This document shows, piece by piece, positions 1-12,299 of a stretch of DNA of 64,000 nucleotides (positions are counted from its first letter, which is position 1; every line of letters begins with the position of its first letter). The notes beneath the pieces were generated by a model. That model did not search any database. It was not told the origin of the DNA and saw only the letters and a list, made by a program, of their open reading frames with translations. A program made the position numbers and the translations under genes. Source of the DNA: Paraphaeosphaeria minitans (Eukaryota; Ascomycota; Dothideomycetes; Pleosporales; Didymosphaeriaceae); contig WJXW01000011.1 in the NCBI GenBank assembly GCA_015832175.1, positions 1,302,001 to 1,366,000 on the forward strand. Direction: 5' to 3'.

Positions 1-2495
1 CAAGAGCAAGTGCACCCCAGAGTTGTCATCCCACCTCGTCCAGGCCATCAGTCGCCCCCTCAAACCGCACCGCAACAACGATATATGCAACCCCAAGTCC
101 ACATACCCCAGCGGGACCCGAATGCGATGCCGCAGCTGCAGAACCGGCAAAACCGGCAGTACCAGGGGCATGGTTACGGGGATGCGCAGAGGCCGGTTCA
201 GCGCGCAGCCGGCGGAGCGGCCGTTGATCGTCGCGGGCAGCAGCAGCAGCAGCCGGCGCAAACCCCAGCGAAGCCTGCGCATAGGTCGCAATCGTTTCAA
301 GAGAACACTCCAAGATCACAACACCGACCGGTCGATACGCCCATCCAGAACCAGAACCAGAGCCAGAACCAGTATCGCGCACCGCTGCAGCCTCAAGGAA
401 CGCCGACCCACTTACGCACGCCGACCGCCCAGTCTCGGAGTCCCTTGATAACCCAGACGTCCTCTCAGGTCCGATCTCATCCACAAGTCGTCATAAAATC
501 CAACCCTCCTACACAGTTGCAAACACCTACGAGACCACAGCCTGTGCCTGCGAGGCCTCTTCCGGCTGACCTCATGGTCCTCATCCTCTCTGCAGCAGAT
601 GAATACATCGCCGCTGCGCGGAGCCTGGGTTCCACTGCCGCTATGACATTGAAGCCTGCCGATCTAGTCCAATATTACAAGCTCATGGCTACCGCGATGG
701 GGTGCATGGAGACTGTTCTGAAGAAGTACAACCAGACGCCGCGGGACGAGGCAATCTTGAGGCTGAGATATGCCAGCCTGCTGGTAGAGGAAACGGACAA
801 CACTCAAGACATTGAGGAAACTTTGGCGAAAGGGGTAGGTTCAGTGGACCGAAAGTAATGGGCTGAGCTAACACCTCCTAGATCACGCTCTGCAACCGGA
901 GTAAACTGATCGATCTCAAGTACGCTATGCTGCATCTACAAGCCCGCTACCAATTCAAAAGCAATCACCGCGCAGCTCTCAAAATGCTAGATCAACCGAT
1001 ATCGGAAGCCGAGACCTTCAAGCAGACCGTATGGGTGTACGCTTTTCGATTCTTAAAAGTGTCTCTTGCCCTTGAAGTCCCAGGGCGGCCAGAAACATCC
1101 TCGGCGCTTCTGCAATTACATGCAATAGCCGCTCACGCTGAGCCAAAGGGGGACAGAGCCATATACGTCACTTGCTGTGCCTTGGAAGCCATGATACACT
1201 TGCGGTCGAGCGCTCCGGATCGTCTCGAACAAGCTCAACGAGCAATTGCTTCTGCGCGAAGCCTTCAGCTTGAGCTCTCTGTTAGACAGCTGGGCTCGAT
1301 ATCCATCTTGGTCGATTACATCGACGTCGCATGTAGCATCCAGCAAGGGCAGCCTAGCCAAGAGAAACTCACAGCTCTGCAGAGCAAAGTGGACCAGAAT
1401 GTCAAACCCGACAATGGAACTTTTTTTGTCTTGATCGAGAAAAGCTCAGCTCCGAATTTGACATTTTCCACTGGGGGCGTCTTCCGCAAAGCCGACGATG
1501 GCCGTGATGAACTGGTCTTTGCGTGGTTACCGCGAAGCGACTTCGGGATGCTAGCCTATTATCTAAGTGGTCTGGTGGTTGTGACTAAAGAGAAAGGCAC
1601 CAAGTACCTCCAAGAAGGTCACGCTCTCACGCAGGCTGCTCTTCAACGTTCTTCTACGGTCGCGGTTTCCATACCAAAATCACTGGGGCAGCGGAACTGG
1701 ATCAAGGTGCTCGATTGGCATATCAAATATACTCTCGGCATTGCCGCATGTTATCATGAGGACAAGTCAACCGCTCAATTAGCGGTGTCGATGCTTCGAG
1801 AGCGCGTATCCGAGCGCCCGTTCAGGGGCTTGGAAACATACGCTCGTGCCTTGTCCTATCTATCCGGTATGGTGGATCAAGCTAATGGAATGCTCGACTC
1901 AGCCGTAGCTACCTATTCCCGCTCCGAGTTGAATCTACCAGGTGCGGAGTCCGGTACCAACTTCAACACAGACATTGCTCTCTTAGCAGCAATGAACAGG
2001 ATGCTCATTATCCGGGATCCTTCACACCCTCAGCATTACCTGGCGCAGATTCTTTACGCGCAGCTTCAGCCGCTATGCCTCAACCATCCAAACCAATATA
2101 TCGACTGCGCGTTCCGTATTATCCAGGCCATCACGCAGGAAGAGTCAATCAAGGGCCACAAGACGCTGATACACACGACTACGAATAGAGCACAGAGGCT
2201 TGGGAATGCTCAATTCGTTTCAATGTGTCTCAACTACATGGCCAGCAAATTCTTCGCGAATCAGGTGGGAGAACAGCCGATCAAGTGCGCTCGAGCAGCG
2301 AGAAACGTCAGCAGCCAAGGCCCGGTGCTATGGCGAGCAGTTGCTTGGGGTGCGTGCATCGATACCTTTCAGCGCAACGGTTTGCTCGAGGATGCACATA
2401 ATTGTCAAATAGCATTCGAGGCGATTCGTGACAAGTTGCCTCCTGCCTTGAGAGGCGAACCACCTGACGCGGACGGCGATATCGACGTAATGTAG
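1..2495 (+). CDS. Cohesin loading factor subunit Scc4/Mau2 (5' partial)
   Basis: The protein resembles the Scc4/Mau2 (Ssl3) subunit, which with Scc2 loads cohesin onto chromatin. The exons I infer are 1-834 and 882-2495, with a 47-bp intron (GTAGGT..CTAG) removed in phase 0. The junction then reads LAKG-ITLCNRSKLIDLKYAML, the conserved start of the helical TPR-like repeat domain. The frame is open to the left window edge with no ATG, so the true start lies upstream; about 815 residues are visible. The first 180 or so residues are Gln/Pro-rich and look disordered, with polyglutamine runs near base 240 and NQNQSQNQ near base 350. The rest is alpha-helical repeat protein to the TAG at 2493-2495. 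What I see is the domain order and the splice. The family assignment is from recognition of the conserved region. Confidence 0.85.
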
Positions 2496-3125
2496 TAGGA
2501 GTCTCACGGTATGTTATGCATTGTAGCGGCGTTTGTTGTGGATCAGCATGCTGAGAGGATTCTCGGGTTGTTTCACCGGTATGATACCACGGATCATGGG
2601 CAGCGAGGCGTTATTCAAGGATCTCTGGTGTCATTTGTCGAGAACGAACGATATTTTGGCATGTACGGGCTCGGGCATTTTTTTGGCGACAGACATGTGT
2701 ATTCACTCGCTACAAGAGCGCGATTTCACCCACATACTGTTCCACAGATGATGTTCTCTCTACTCAGCGATGAAGGAGTCGCACTAAGAAAACTTAGTAC
2801 ACTGAGGTACACCTGGCATTTAGCGCCAACTATAAGCTCATATGAACCATCATACTACATATCAAGAAGGCGATATGCACATTTCATATGTTTTTCGGCA
2901 ATGACGCATTTATGAAGAGCACGGCTGCATGTTCCGTCGAAAAGTTACTAGTCAAACAGTGACATCACTGTTATATCAACATGCACTCGCCACAACAACT
3001 TGGACATCTCTATCGACACCTCGTAAACAATACCACAGATTACAATCAGCCCTTCTCTTGAATTCTACTCAGACAACATAGTTCAAAGGACCGCAAGCCT
3101 AAAAGCAGATCAACACAATACCAGA
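2496..3125. other. Intergenic: Mau2-like 3' side and upstream of the next gene
   Basis: Open frames at 2511-2915 overlap in two frames and have no recognisable domain, so I read them as chance. The stretch probably holds the 3' UTR of the cohesin loader and the promoter of the small gene at 3126. No repeat or RNA gene was seen. Confidence 0.5.
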
Positions 3126-3461
3126 ATGCCTCTCCGCATCTCCAACACCACCCTCCTGGCCTCCCCGTTCCGCCCTTTCACGCGCTCCTTCATCACATCT
3201 CCGCTCCGTGCGGACGAAAAGCGCATGGGCTCCAACCCGCAGGCAAATCAACCAGATTCCATCAACGCCAATGTGAGGAGCGATACGCCGAATACGGATC
3301 AGCAGTCCAGTGCTTCGGATGAAGAGCACAAAACCGGTGACAATCACCCGGCGAAGCAGTCGGATTATCAGGCGGAGCCTACTAAGAAGACAGGAATTGG
3401 GAGCGATGAGGAGGTGAAGGGGGGTAAAGAGGGGCTGGGGGAGAGGGGAGATAAGCAGTAA
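3126..3461 (+). CDS. Small hypothetical protein, probable mitochondrial presequence
   Basis: A single-exon 111-residue protein. The N-terminus (MPLRISNTTLLASPFRPFTR and onward) is rich in Arg, Ser and hydrophobic residues and lacks acidic residues for about 25 positions, as in mitochondrial targeting peptides. The remainder is very hydrophilic, rich in Lys, Glu, Asp, Gln and Gly, and looks disordered, ending EGLGERGDKQ. I recall small fungal proteins with the same design (presequence plus a charged tail) but cannot name a function. The ATG at 3126 is chosen because it begins the presequence. The short length and composition leave some doubt that it is real. Confidence 0.6.
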   Translation: MPLRISNTTLLASPFRPFTRSFITSPLRADEKRMGSNPQANQPDSINANVRSDTPNTDQQSSASDEEHKTGDNHPAKQSDYQAEPTKKTGIGSDEEVKGGKEGLGERGDKQ

Positions 3462-4687
3462 GGATCTGAAGGAGCGAAGATTTGATGGGTGAATAAATGA
3501 TGGTTAAGTAGTGCTGCAATCACGGGTTGATCTTTCATGCGCAGAACCAATATAGTATAGGTATGGGAGATGGAGAGAGCGAATCATGATATCCTCCAGC
3601 TTTTAGATCACTTCGTGTCGGGTGGTGGCGAGGTCGTTTTCCCGGACACACCCTGGCGAACGCGACCTCAAATTCTGTTCAGGACTCGAAGAGATTTTTC
3701 AACGACCACCAGCACCGGTATGGCACCGGACGGAAGGGGGTAAATCTCCTTTTGGGTGTCGATGCAGTTAGTCCACCCCCGAGACTTCGCAGTCACGAGA
3801 ACGTCCAGTGCGGCTGCCAACATCGCAAGTTGGGAAGGCTCTTCTCAGCAGAACTAAAGTAGGAAGTTTCGAGGTCTAAACCGTTATGGGTGACTTAAAC
3901 GATATTGTGTCTTCTATAGTAGCTGACAGTAAAAACTGGAGTTTTGTATCTGTGGAACTCCAGGGTGAACCATAAGATATTAGTTTTACAACCTTATGAT
4001 ATAACGAGTTCCCATGGGACAAGACGTGCTTCAGTATCACATTTCTTTTGTCAGCCACTGTGTTCCAATCTCGGTACCTTACTGGACTGGTCAAGGTCCT
4101 GCAGGGTAGATACAGAATTCGACCATGTCCACCGCATCCCACCCCGCGGTATGCCACAAGAACAACGTCCTCGAAGAAGAAAAAATTTCTAGCTCTTGGG
4201 GCGCTTTCCTATAATCCGAGAAGACGTCTATGATTATGTCTACAACGTGAATACATCCATTGTAAGCCGAAGTCCAATTGTCCCGATCATCTACAGTGTC
4301 AAATGTGTAAAGAAAAGCTGTAGTGTGCAGGCCTACGCGCCACAAAACTCCGTGCGCGTTCCTAGAGAGTCTCAATGGTGGCAAATTAGGGGACACACGT
4401 ACAATGTGGCATTTAAGAAGAATTCGTATATGATGCAAAAGAGTTGTTTGTATGGCGAAACATGGCGCTAGATAGTGGATGATTGGTGCTAATTTCACGC
4501 TTACCTAGGTAGGTAGGTACTTTACCCCGCGTAGGCAGCGACAAGGCAGCCACTCGTCCCAGATGCGCGCACCTGTCAAGGCAGCGAAGGAGGCACCTAG
4601 TCTTCCACTGTCTTACTGAGCACCAGGAGAACGACAACAATAGAACAGATGAGAATTAGTATTCGACAGAAACTTAGGTACGACAAA
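3462..4687. other. Intergenic, no supported gene
   Basis: Short overlapping frames on both strands (for example 4091-4498 minus and 4196-4471 plus) show no domain or codon pattern that I trust. A TAGGTAGGTAGG tract lies at about 4506-4520, upstream of the SIMPL gene. I see no RNA gene. Confidence 0.5.
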
Positions 4688-5431
4688 ATGGCTCCGTTCG
4701 AAATCCACGTAGCAGGCACAGGAACCAACCATCATCCTGCGGAACACAGTGTCCTCACCCTGCGCGCGCAGACAAAACTTTTCCCTACCGTCCCGGAGGC
4801 CGAGACAAGCGTTGTCTCGATTGTAAATTCACTGCTCGACGCCATCGCACCATACTGTCCTCAAAAGACGACGACGACGACGACGACCACCGGCTCCACC
4901 AAGCCCAAGGACAACGCCCCGATATCGCACTACTCACTAAAATCATTCGAAACATCCCAAGGCCGTGACGCCCCTACGACGTTTTCCAAAAGCTCGTCCC
5001 AAAAGAGCGCATATGCATCCGCGGATCTGATCATCGAGTTCCGCGACTTCGCCCTGCTTGCGCGTCTCGCGACCACGATCGGCGCCATGGAAAACGTCAA
5101 GATCAAATCTCTAGAGTGGATACTCACGCCGGCGACCCGAGCTACGGTGGAAGCGCAAGCACGGAAGGAGGCAGCGAGGCATGCGATCCGCAAGGCCAGG
5201 GACTATGCGGAGGTGTTTGGTGGGCTGAGCGAGGAAGAGGCCGTGAGCAGGGTCAGAGCCGTGCTGGTGAAGGAGAGTGTGCAGTATACAACGTTTAGGA
5301 GACCCAGGATTCACCTTGGGAAGGCTTACAGCGGAAGGATCCAGAAAAGTGAATGGGAATATGAGCCGCAAGATGTGGGGGTGGAGGTCAACGTCGACGG
5401 GAAGTTCACTGTTGATGATGATGAGCGATAG
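4688..5431 (+). CDS. SIMPL-domain (DUF541) protein
   Basis: A 247-residue protein starting at the second in-frame ATG (4688, context acaaaATGg). The upstream ATG at 4649 would add 13 poorly conserved-looking residues. The body matches the SIMPL/DUF541 fold (YggE/BP26-like): an early beta strand region IHVAGTG, a middle section with LIIEFRDFALLARLATTIGAMENVKIKSL, and the helix ARKEAARHAIRKARDYAEVFG that is typical before the last strands. A (GAC)n run near 4868-4890 encodes a threonine tract. The family is widespread in bacteria and fungi and is linked to oxidative stress in bacteria; its fungal role is unknown. No signal peptide is evident. Confidence 0.75.
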   Translation: MAPFEIHVAGTGTNHHPAEHSVLTLRAQTKLFPTVPEAETSVVSIVNSLLDAIAPYCPQKTTTTTTTTGSTKPKDNAPISHYSLKSFETSQGRDAPTTFSKSSSQKSAYASADLIIEFRDFALLARLATTIGAMENVKIKSLEWILTPATRATVEAQARKEAARHAIRKARDYAEVFGGLSEEEAVSRVRAVLVKESVQYTTFRRPRIHLGKAYSGRIQKSEWEYEPQDVGVEVNVDGKFTVDDDER

Positions 5432-7029
5432 GCTTTACCGCACTGTTTCGGATGCACACGTAGGCTTGGAATATCAAAGATCAAGCCTGTTGACGCTTCT
5501 CTTGGAAATAGATGACATACTGCAACAGGAACGCCTAGACAATAATGAAGGAGTTTCGAATCAGCGTAGTATTATATTTTACTGTAGCTGATCAGTGCGG
5601 CCGAGAGGAAGGTGGATGAGCATAGCGGCTTTATAGCAAGAAAAGGAAACCACGTCTTGGAAGGCCAGCTTTCAGGGACATGTATCCGATATGCATTGTC
5701 TTTCCCACAGTACTACGGCAAATACTCGAGTACCAGTTTTCTGGATGTAGACACCGACTATCTACAAAGTGGTAGACTATACCGTGAAAAGGTAGACAAA
5801 TACGAGACTTTCGTCTCATCATACAAAAGATGCGTTGTAATGGGCCAGGTAGACCTGAGTACAATCGGCCTTAGTGATGCCTTCCATGGGGGGGGGAGGG
5901 GGGACGACATATCGTACTCGAAACCCAGCCCCGACGCTGTACACACGAGTCAACAGAAGAAGGTCCAGGGATTTAGAGTTTGACTTTTCTACGCGGACAT
6001 GGCCTAGACACTCAGCCATGCCCTCCTCAGAGCAGACACAGCACGCCACTCCCCCAAGTCTACGCGGCTCCTTATCTCTTTAGTACCTACCTACCTACCT
6101 ACCTACCTACACCCTCAGAACGCCATCGACTACACCGACCCCACCCATCCACCCACACCACGCGAAGGTAGGTAGGTACTAGGTAGGTAGGTAGCTGCGT
6201 CACACCAGCAGCCGCAGTATCTACCTAGTTGCACACCTGACGTCCCGCACCACCAAACCGACTGCCTTCCCCCTGTTAAGCAGCATCCGTTTCGCAAGCA
6301 GGGCCACTCTTGCTTGCTACCCCACCTGCCCCACGAAGCCCGATCACCAGACGATCACGCCTCTTGCGACGAGGGCCGCAGACTGCGATACACGTTTGCG
6401 AGAACGACGGCGCGTGTCGCGGGCAGTGCAGGTAGTTGTGGTGGGTTTGGCAACGGTCACGTGCCGCTGTTTACGTACAGCTGGCATACCTACCTATGTG
6501 TACACTGTACTACGTCTCGGGACCGCCGCGGTCCACGTAACAGAGCAAGGAGAGAGAAGAGAGAGAACGAGGACTGGCCAAGGCTGCTACGTTACTGCGT
6601 GGGGAACGTGGTCGCATGTCATGTTCAAACTGCGTTGGTTGGGAACTTTGGCGGCCGTTTTGGTGATGGGGTGTTGGCTAGGTACATTCCATTCACCATT
6701 CAGCCCAGTTTTGATATTATACCAGCTAATGTTGCTTTACTATCTGTATACTTAACACTAGAGCACGAAGAGATTTACGTTTTTAAAAACATATTGCATA
6801 TACCTTTAATAAAGACGGACTTTGATTTTTGATTTCTTTAATATTCTAAAATAATAAAATAAAATGAAATTCATCTTGGTCTAGGTACAGCACTCGTCGC
6901 ATGCCACAGCCCCTTCACTCGAGCCTTGCGTGCAGAGCGTCCCGGGCAACGTACGTACCTACCTATGCCATTCGAAGCCACCGTTGGCATGACGTTGCGC
7001 GTCGATCTCGAGATGCCGTTCGCTCGGAA
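5432..7029. other. Intergenic with tetranucleotide repeats and an AT-rich patch
   Basis: No convincing gene. The frames at 6314-6832 and 6396-6755 are compositionally odd and show no domain. TACC repeats lie at about 6083-6110, and the reverse complement (AGGTAGGT) lies at about 6165-6197. A poly-G run occurs near 5889-5900, and bases 6775-6885 are strongly AT-rich. It lies between the SIMPL gene and the 3' end of the enolase-phosphatase gene. Confidence 0.5.
6083..6197. repeat. Inverted TACC / GGTA tetranucleotide microsatellites
   Basis: A run of TACC units (about 6083-6110) is followed some 55 bp later by runs of its complement GGTA (about 6165-6197). The two arms could pair into a hairpin. 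The same tetranucleotide recurs at other sites in this window. Confidence 0.8.
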
Positions 7030-9149
7030 TCACGGCAGGTCCGTCAACTGCTGGACGACGGGAAAGCGCTCCCTATCCTGTTCGGCCAACGGCGCGTTGC
7101 CGGGCCGGTCCACGAGGACGGCGTACATGCCAGCGTCTTTTGCAGCTTCTGCTTCTGTATACCTGCATGTCAGCGAGGTGTTTACGTTAGAGAACATGAG
7201 TATCGACTGTCATTGGACGACGCAATGGAACGAAACGATCTGCAAATGCAGACGCGGAGCTGTGTACATTGGGTAGGTAATGGCCGTACGTCGCGACACA
7301 ATGGGGGTGGTTTGACACAAAAGACTCCGAAACAGAGCGGATGGGCATTGATGAGGGCTGATCGATGTCGGGACGCCGTCGTTGGAAGGACCATATTAAT
7401 ACGTGGAGGCGGAGCTGCTGCACCGTGGAGCTGGGGCGACGCGGCCGGGTGCTTGATCAGAGACGTTTCAGGTAGACACGTAGCGAATCGCCCAGGGCAG
7501 GGCAGGGCGCGTAGAACACCCGCGCGTAACCGGAGAATAGATAGAGTGATAGCAGAATTGTGGGACCATGGATAACAACGTCGAGTGAGATGGAAACGTA
7601 CCTTTGATGTTATCAGTAAGGAAGGTCACTCGAGCACCCTTCTGACCCAGTTCGCTGCCTATCTTCTCGTAAGAGCCCTTCTCGAGTTTAGAGCCGGCGA
7701 TGGTGGGATCGAAGTGGGCTTTGAAGAGGGGCTTCAGGTCGCGTGTCGTTGCACCATCTCGGACGAAAGAGAAGAACTGCAACTGAGCTTGGACGCTGCC
7801 GGAGCTGAAGATGGCAAGGGTTTTGCCTGCGTTCTTCCACTTCTCCAGGGTCGGTATCACATCGTCGAAAAGAGGAGTGATGAGGTCGCCGTCCTCATAA
7901 CCAGTCTTCCACAGCTTGCCTAGTCAAGTGGTCAGATTGGAGTCCAGAGCAACCCGTGGGAGTCGACATTGTAGTAAGTACCCCCTGCCAGGTACTTGCG
8001 ATGAAACTTGGTCGTCACGAGCGCTGTCGTTGTAGTTGCGGTAAACCAACACGAACAGCGAGGCCAGGCCAACGTGACGCAACAACGCAGCGCTTCTCCA
8101 GAGTGCCATGACGGCGAAGTGGATTATCGCAAGGTCCGCTGCTTGCGACGGTCCGAATGACCTAAGACCGCTATCCGCTAACATGGGGCGTGGATCGCGG
8201 ACCTGACGTGGCGATGATCGCTAGGGAACCCCCGGAATGGTAAAGGGTCACGACTACGGAAGATGGGGGATGTGCTTATGATAACGGGTGAATAGATCCG
8301 ATAACAGGACCTAACTAGGGATGTGCCCACCTTGTAGTTGCTTCAAGTACACGGCTTTGGTGTCGCTACGCGTCAAGTCGTGCACATGAGCGAGCAGCGT
8401 CTCGGCATTCGGTCTCGTCTCTTCAGGAAACCCCGCAATCAGGTCCTGGAAGCCCGGATCGTGCCATGAGTCGCGAGAAAGCTTCGCGAGACGGTCGACT
8501 GCGTACGGATACTGTCATCGTGAGCAGCTGGCCCTAGGTAGGGTAGGCGGACATGGTATCCGTCCGAGAGACATGTCGCGTGATGGACCATGGAAGCTCA
8601 GAGATGGTGATGGAATCCGAAAAGGACAGAAGAGACATCCAGAAGGGAAACGAGTGGCTTGAAGAGGTCCAGAAGGCTGGAGAGCGGCCCGTTTGGAGCC
8701 AGTAATCACTCGGGCGCTCTTGACTGCGGGGAAAGGACCTCGTTGAAAGACGAATGACTAGCACGGGAAAAGGAGAAGACGGCTTACCAGGACGTCTTTG
8801 ACGAAGGAAATGCTAGAAATGGTGCCCTCTGCAAGCGTTACACGGCAGCGTCAGTGTTTTGCGTTGTGGTTGCGTGCATGTTTTGGTGTCTGGTGGTTCG
8901 AGACCCCAAGATGGCTGGGCATGGTGGCGTCAAACTGGGGATGCAGCCCCCGAACACAACCCAGCGGACACGCGATGAAAGGCGCAAGTGCTTGAGCCTG
9001 ACTGTCGTGCACCGCGAAGGCTGCTGGCCAGAACGAGCCAGAGAATCTCGTCGGCGGCTGGCGGGGGCGGACAATTGGCACTCACCAATATCGAGCAGAA
9101 CAACCTGGGAATCTTCCCATCGCGCCGAGTCGATATTTGCGGGAGACAT
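7030..9149 (-). CDS. UTR4: Enolase-phosphatase E1 (methionine salvage)
   Basis: A HAD-family enzyme converting the 2,3-diketo-5-methylthiopentyl-1-phosphate intermediate to the acireductone in methionine salvage. Exons (5' to 3' on the minus strand) are 9149-9086, 8828-8788, 8511-8331, 7919-7602 and 7154-7030, giving 242 residues, the usual family length. All junctions are GT..AG and restore conserved motifs: HAD motif I LLDIEGTIS (Asp20, Glu22), SFVKDVL, KQLQG-KLW, motif II IFSSGS (Ser134-Ser137), SYEKIG, the FLTDNIK Asp pair, and a C-terminal VLVDRPGNA. The introns are 257, 276, 411 and 447 bp, far longer than elsewhere in this window. The last acceptor (TATACAG at 7160-7155) is fixed by frame. 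The gene symbol is that of the yeast orthologue. Confidence 0.88.
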
Positions 9150-12100
9150 GGTCGTCGCTGTCGCAGGGCTGCTGCTGTTGAGTCGAGGTAGCGGTGAGAG
9201 GCGGTGAGTGGAGAATTTTCAACATACAAGCACCTCGGACGGATGCTTTACCGCGAACACACTGTGGTTGGCTTGATAGACTATCTTGCGTTGAGAACAG
9301 GTCGAAATACAACAACCAAGGCGGTCAATGAATGTGATGGCGGCTAGCAAAACAGGGCACCACCTGGTAATAAGACACGACTGTGAATTTGCAGAAATCT
9401 AGCTACAGGCAAGAGAAAATTTTCACAGTGAACAGTCATCGCAAACTCGTGGTGGGCAGGAAGCAAGTGTGCGTCGCAATGCAGGGCTTGCAATGCCATC
9501 GGACAGGCGCAGCGGACTGCTCGTGTGCCCGGCTCAAGTCCGCAGCCTCATATGATAGTCTACATCTAGGTACCAATTGACCCCATAGTACATAAACAAA
9601 ACCTCTTCTTGAAGCTGGATGGGCTTCCGAGTCCCCATTGCGATCCACGATCCGTCTTGACAACCCCCGCTGCTGCAGAGGCGGACCGCAGCTCCACACC
9701 AGCAATCCACTTTCCAGATCGGAAAGCCATGGACGTGTTCAGTAAGCCATGGGTTACACATCGGCCGAAACCAGTTTGTTGCCTCGAGATTTTTTGTTGT
9801 CGCTTCTCACCGCCCTCGAATCCAGGGGCATGGTGGAGACTCGCATGTGTTTCCCGCATTAGCCTTCGGATTGCCCTCGAGTACCTGTGAGGCTTTGTGG
9901 CGAGGTCATGCACGATGCAGCGCCAGCAGCGCAAGCTGCAGGATGCAGGATAGATGTATCGTGCCTGGGGTTTCGGAATGGCGGCACGCTACGGAGCGAG
10001 GTACAATGGGCGCCTTTCCGCAGCCGGGCAGCGATTGCAAATGCCAGACAACGAGAAGATTCGCTTTCCTTTCCACGTTGCCACGATGCTATCCGCGTAG
10101 GCGGCTGTGACACCGACTTTGTAATTTCCGCGTAACCCATTGCACTGAGGCCACGATGCTCGAAGCCATTGGGGCTCGAGCGGGTGGGAGACAACGTGAG
10201 CTTCCCCAGGTCCCAGACGTCGCGGCGAGTACCCGCCGGCCGTGCTCAGTGGCTTCACCCAAGGGTTTCCGAGCGACAGCGCGTTGAAACACATGCGGGC
10301 TCAGTGGGAGGGGCTCATCAAAGCAGGCCCTGCGGCAAATAGCTAGATAGGTAGTCTACTGAAGACGGTTGCGACAGCGCTCTCCAAGAGCCGACGCCGT
10401 GGAAATGAGGTTAAGAGCTCTCGATAGATGAACGATAACGGCATTAGGGAAGGGTCGGAGAGGGCTGCGATCAGCGAAAGCACGCAAAGACATGCCAATC
10501 AGAGGCGACCTGGTCATGTCGTGGGACAAGGGCGGGCGCTGTGGCAGGTCTTTCAGGACAAAGAGGGCAGTCCTCGACGGATGAGCGCATCGCTATGGCT
10601 GGGACATGGTGCCGTGCCCAGTTCTGGGTAGTCCGATGCGATGCCGCCGTCGCTGCCGCCGCCGCCCTTGGCCAAGTTGCGACTGCGAGCGTCCAGCCCC
10701 TAGGGCAGCGTCATCGCCTCGGGATGCGTTGACAGCGAAGCTCGAGCAGGACACCGGGTGCTGGACGCTGGACGCTGGACGCTTGTCGCTGGACAGCGTG
10801 CTCCCGGAAGATAGGTGGAGCCGCCACGCATGGAAAAGGCCGGGTGCCAGGTGGGACTCTGGCATGGCAGGAAGGAAGGGAGGGAGCTGCAGGCAGACGC
10901 GGGCGCCGCTGGCATCCTCAGCCGGACGACGAGGGTGTGTCCTGGTGGTCCTGGTGTGTGTCCTGGTGTGTCCTGGGGTGTCTTCCAGTGGCCACTGTGG
11001 CTAGTCCGACCACTGGAAGCTTCTGGCTGCACCGTGCACCCTGTGCTTGCCCTGCCAGGACTTTCTTAGCGTGCTGCTAGCCATATCGGGGAAGGCGCAC
11101 TTGGTCATCCTCCTCGTATCAGTCATATAGCCCCCTTCCCTGCTCAGCGCTGTCGCTCATCTCTCACCGAAGCAAGTTGTTATGTGATAGAGTACCACAG
11201 CTCACTCCGTCGTCGTTGTTTTGCGAAGCATCTCTCCAACTCCTACATTCCGCTACATCGTCCTCCTCCCTAATACTTCTGCTCGCCCATTCCTCCGTTA
11301 CCCTCGCAACCCGCTCCTGCTTCGCTCAGCTCGACACGACACAGCCTACTCCCCCCGACTTCGCTCCGTCCCCATCACGACTCATCCACACCCACACACA
11401 CACACACACCCACGCACACACACACACACCACCGCTGCGACCATTTAGCGGATCATCTACCGCAGCTGGCTTTTGATGTGACAGCGGAAGAGCTCCCGGC
11501 GATCACCGACAACTTCACTGCCTCGCCCTGCCTCCCCGACCTCCGACCGCCACACCAGCCTCGGCCTCGAGATCCGCCCCAAGCTTCGTGGCCAGACGTT
11601 TGATGCCAACATCGTCTTCGTCTGCTGCCAGTGAAAGCCGCCTCTCCTAGCATCCTCGTCCTCGAGTCCTTTGCTAGCCATCGGTTGAGTCTTGCCCCCG
11701 ACTCGCCGCCAACGACTGCGTCCGCCCTAGACACCCGCTCCTGTCTACACCTACGCCTCCACGTGTTTACGACTCTCTCCATATCCATCTCACGCAGCGA
11801 CCCTCTTGTTCTTGCCATTATCCGGACGCCTAGGACCTCCGACCTGCCTTTCTTTCCAACCGCTCGTTGACTCGGGTTATCCATACAAAAATTAATACAG
11901 CCAATGAGCACCACACTCTCTTGAGACTTTCCTTGTCTTTGCAGCCTACGGACCCCTGTGCATATCCCCGACGGCTTTTTCGTTCCCAGTTCCGCTTGGA
12001 CCCTCCTGCAGCCTGCAACCTGTTTACTTGACGACATTTCTTCTGTGCTTTTCACGCCATCCCGGATCGGACCATCATAAACCATTTATTCCTATCTTCA

Positions 12101-12299
12101 CCGAAGCTTGCGACACTTAAAAGTCCAATAGATCATCGCTTCGTGGGTTCGACGGCCGTCAACCCCCTTTGTTCGATCACGACATTTTACGTCAGCGTTG
12201 CATCTCCTCGCGTGCTCAATCGACCTTACGCGCTCTGCCACCGGGTATACCTTTGGATTCCCTAGGCAACCTCCGCTTCATCGTTCAAGAGTCACCCTT
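9150..12299. other. Long intergenic region and leader of the kinase gene
   Basis: About 3.1 kb without a supported gene. The left part (9200-10900) has many short shadow frames. At about 10935-10985 there is an imperfect TGTCCTGG repeat, and at 11390-11430 a CA dinucleotide tract. Bases 11150-12299 are pyrimidine-rich with several short upstream frames, as in the long 5' UTRs of fungal regulatory kinases. I could not identify the transcription start or any leader intron with confidence. Confidence 0.5.
11390..11430. repeat. CA dinucleotide microsatellite
   Basis: Two (CA)n runs separated by a CCCACG interruption, in the presumed leader or promoter of the kinase gene. Confidence 0.9.

Noticed and set aside
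2511..2915. 134-residue frame right after the cohesin loader gene
   Set aside because: Two overlapping frames, no homology recognised, and a position expected for 3' UTR.
6901..7575. 224-residue plus-strand frame
   Set aside because: It overlaps exon 5, intron 4 and the downstream side of the enolase-phosphatase gene on the other strand; composition is Arg/Gly-rich and no domain is visible.
8891..8912. GGTTCGAGACC, resembling a tRNA B box
   Set aside because: It lies inside intron 1 of the enolase-phosphatase gene and no A box or cloverleaf could be built around it.
9436..9934. Minus-strand frames of 75-122 residues in the gap before the kinase
   Set aside because: Several frames are open together, no start or splice pattern is convincing, and no domain is recognised.
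11453..12085. 210-residue minus-strand frame in the kinase leader
   Set aside because: Arg/Gly/Ser-rich complement of a pyrimidine-rich leader; no domain or splice support.
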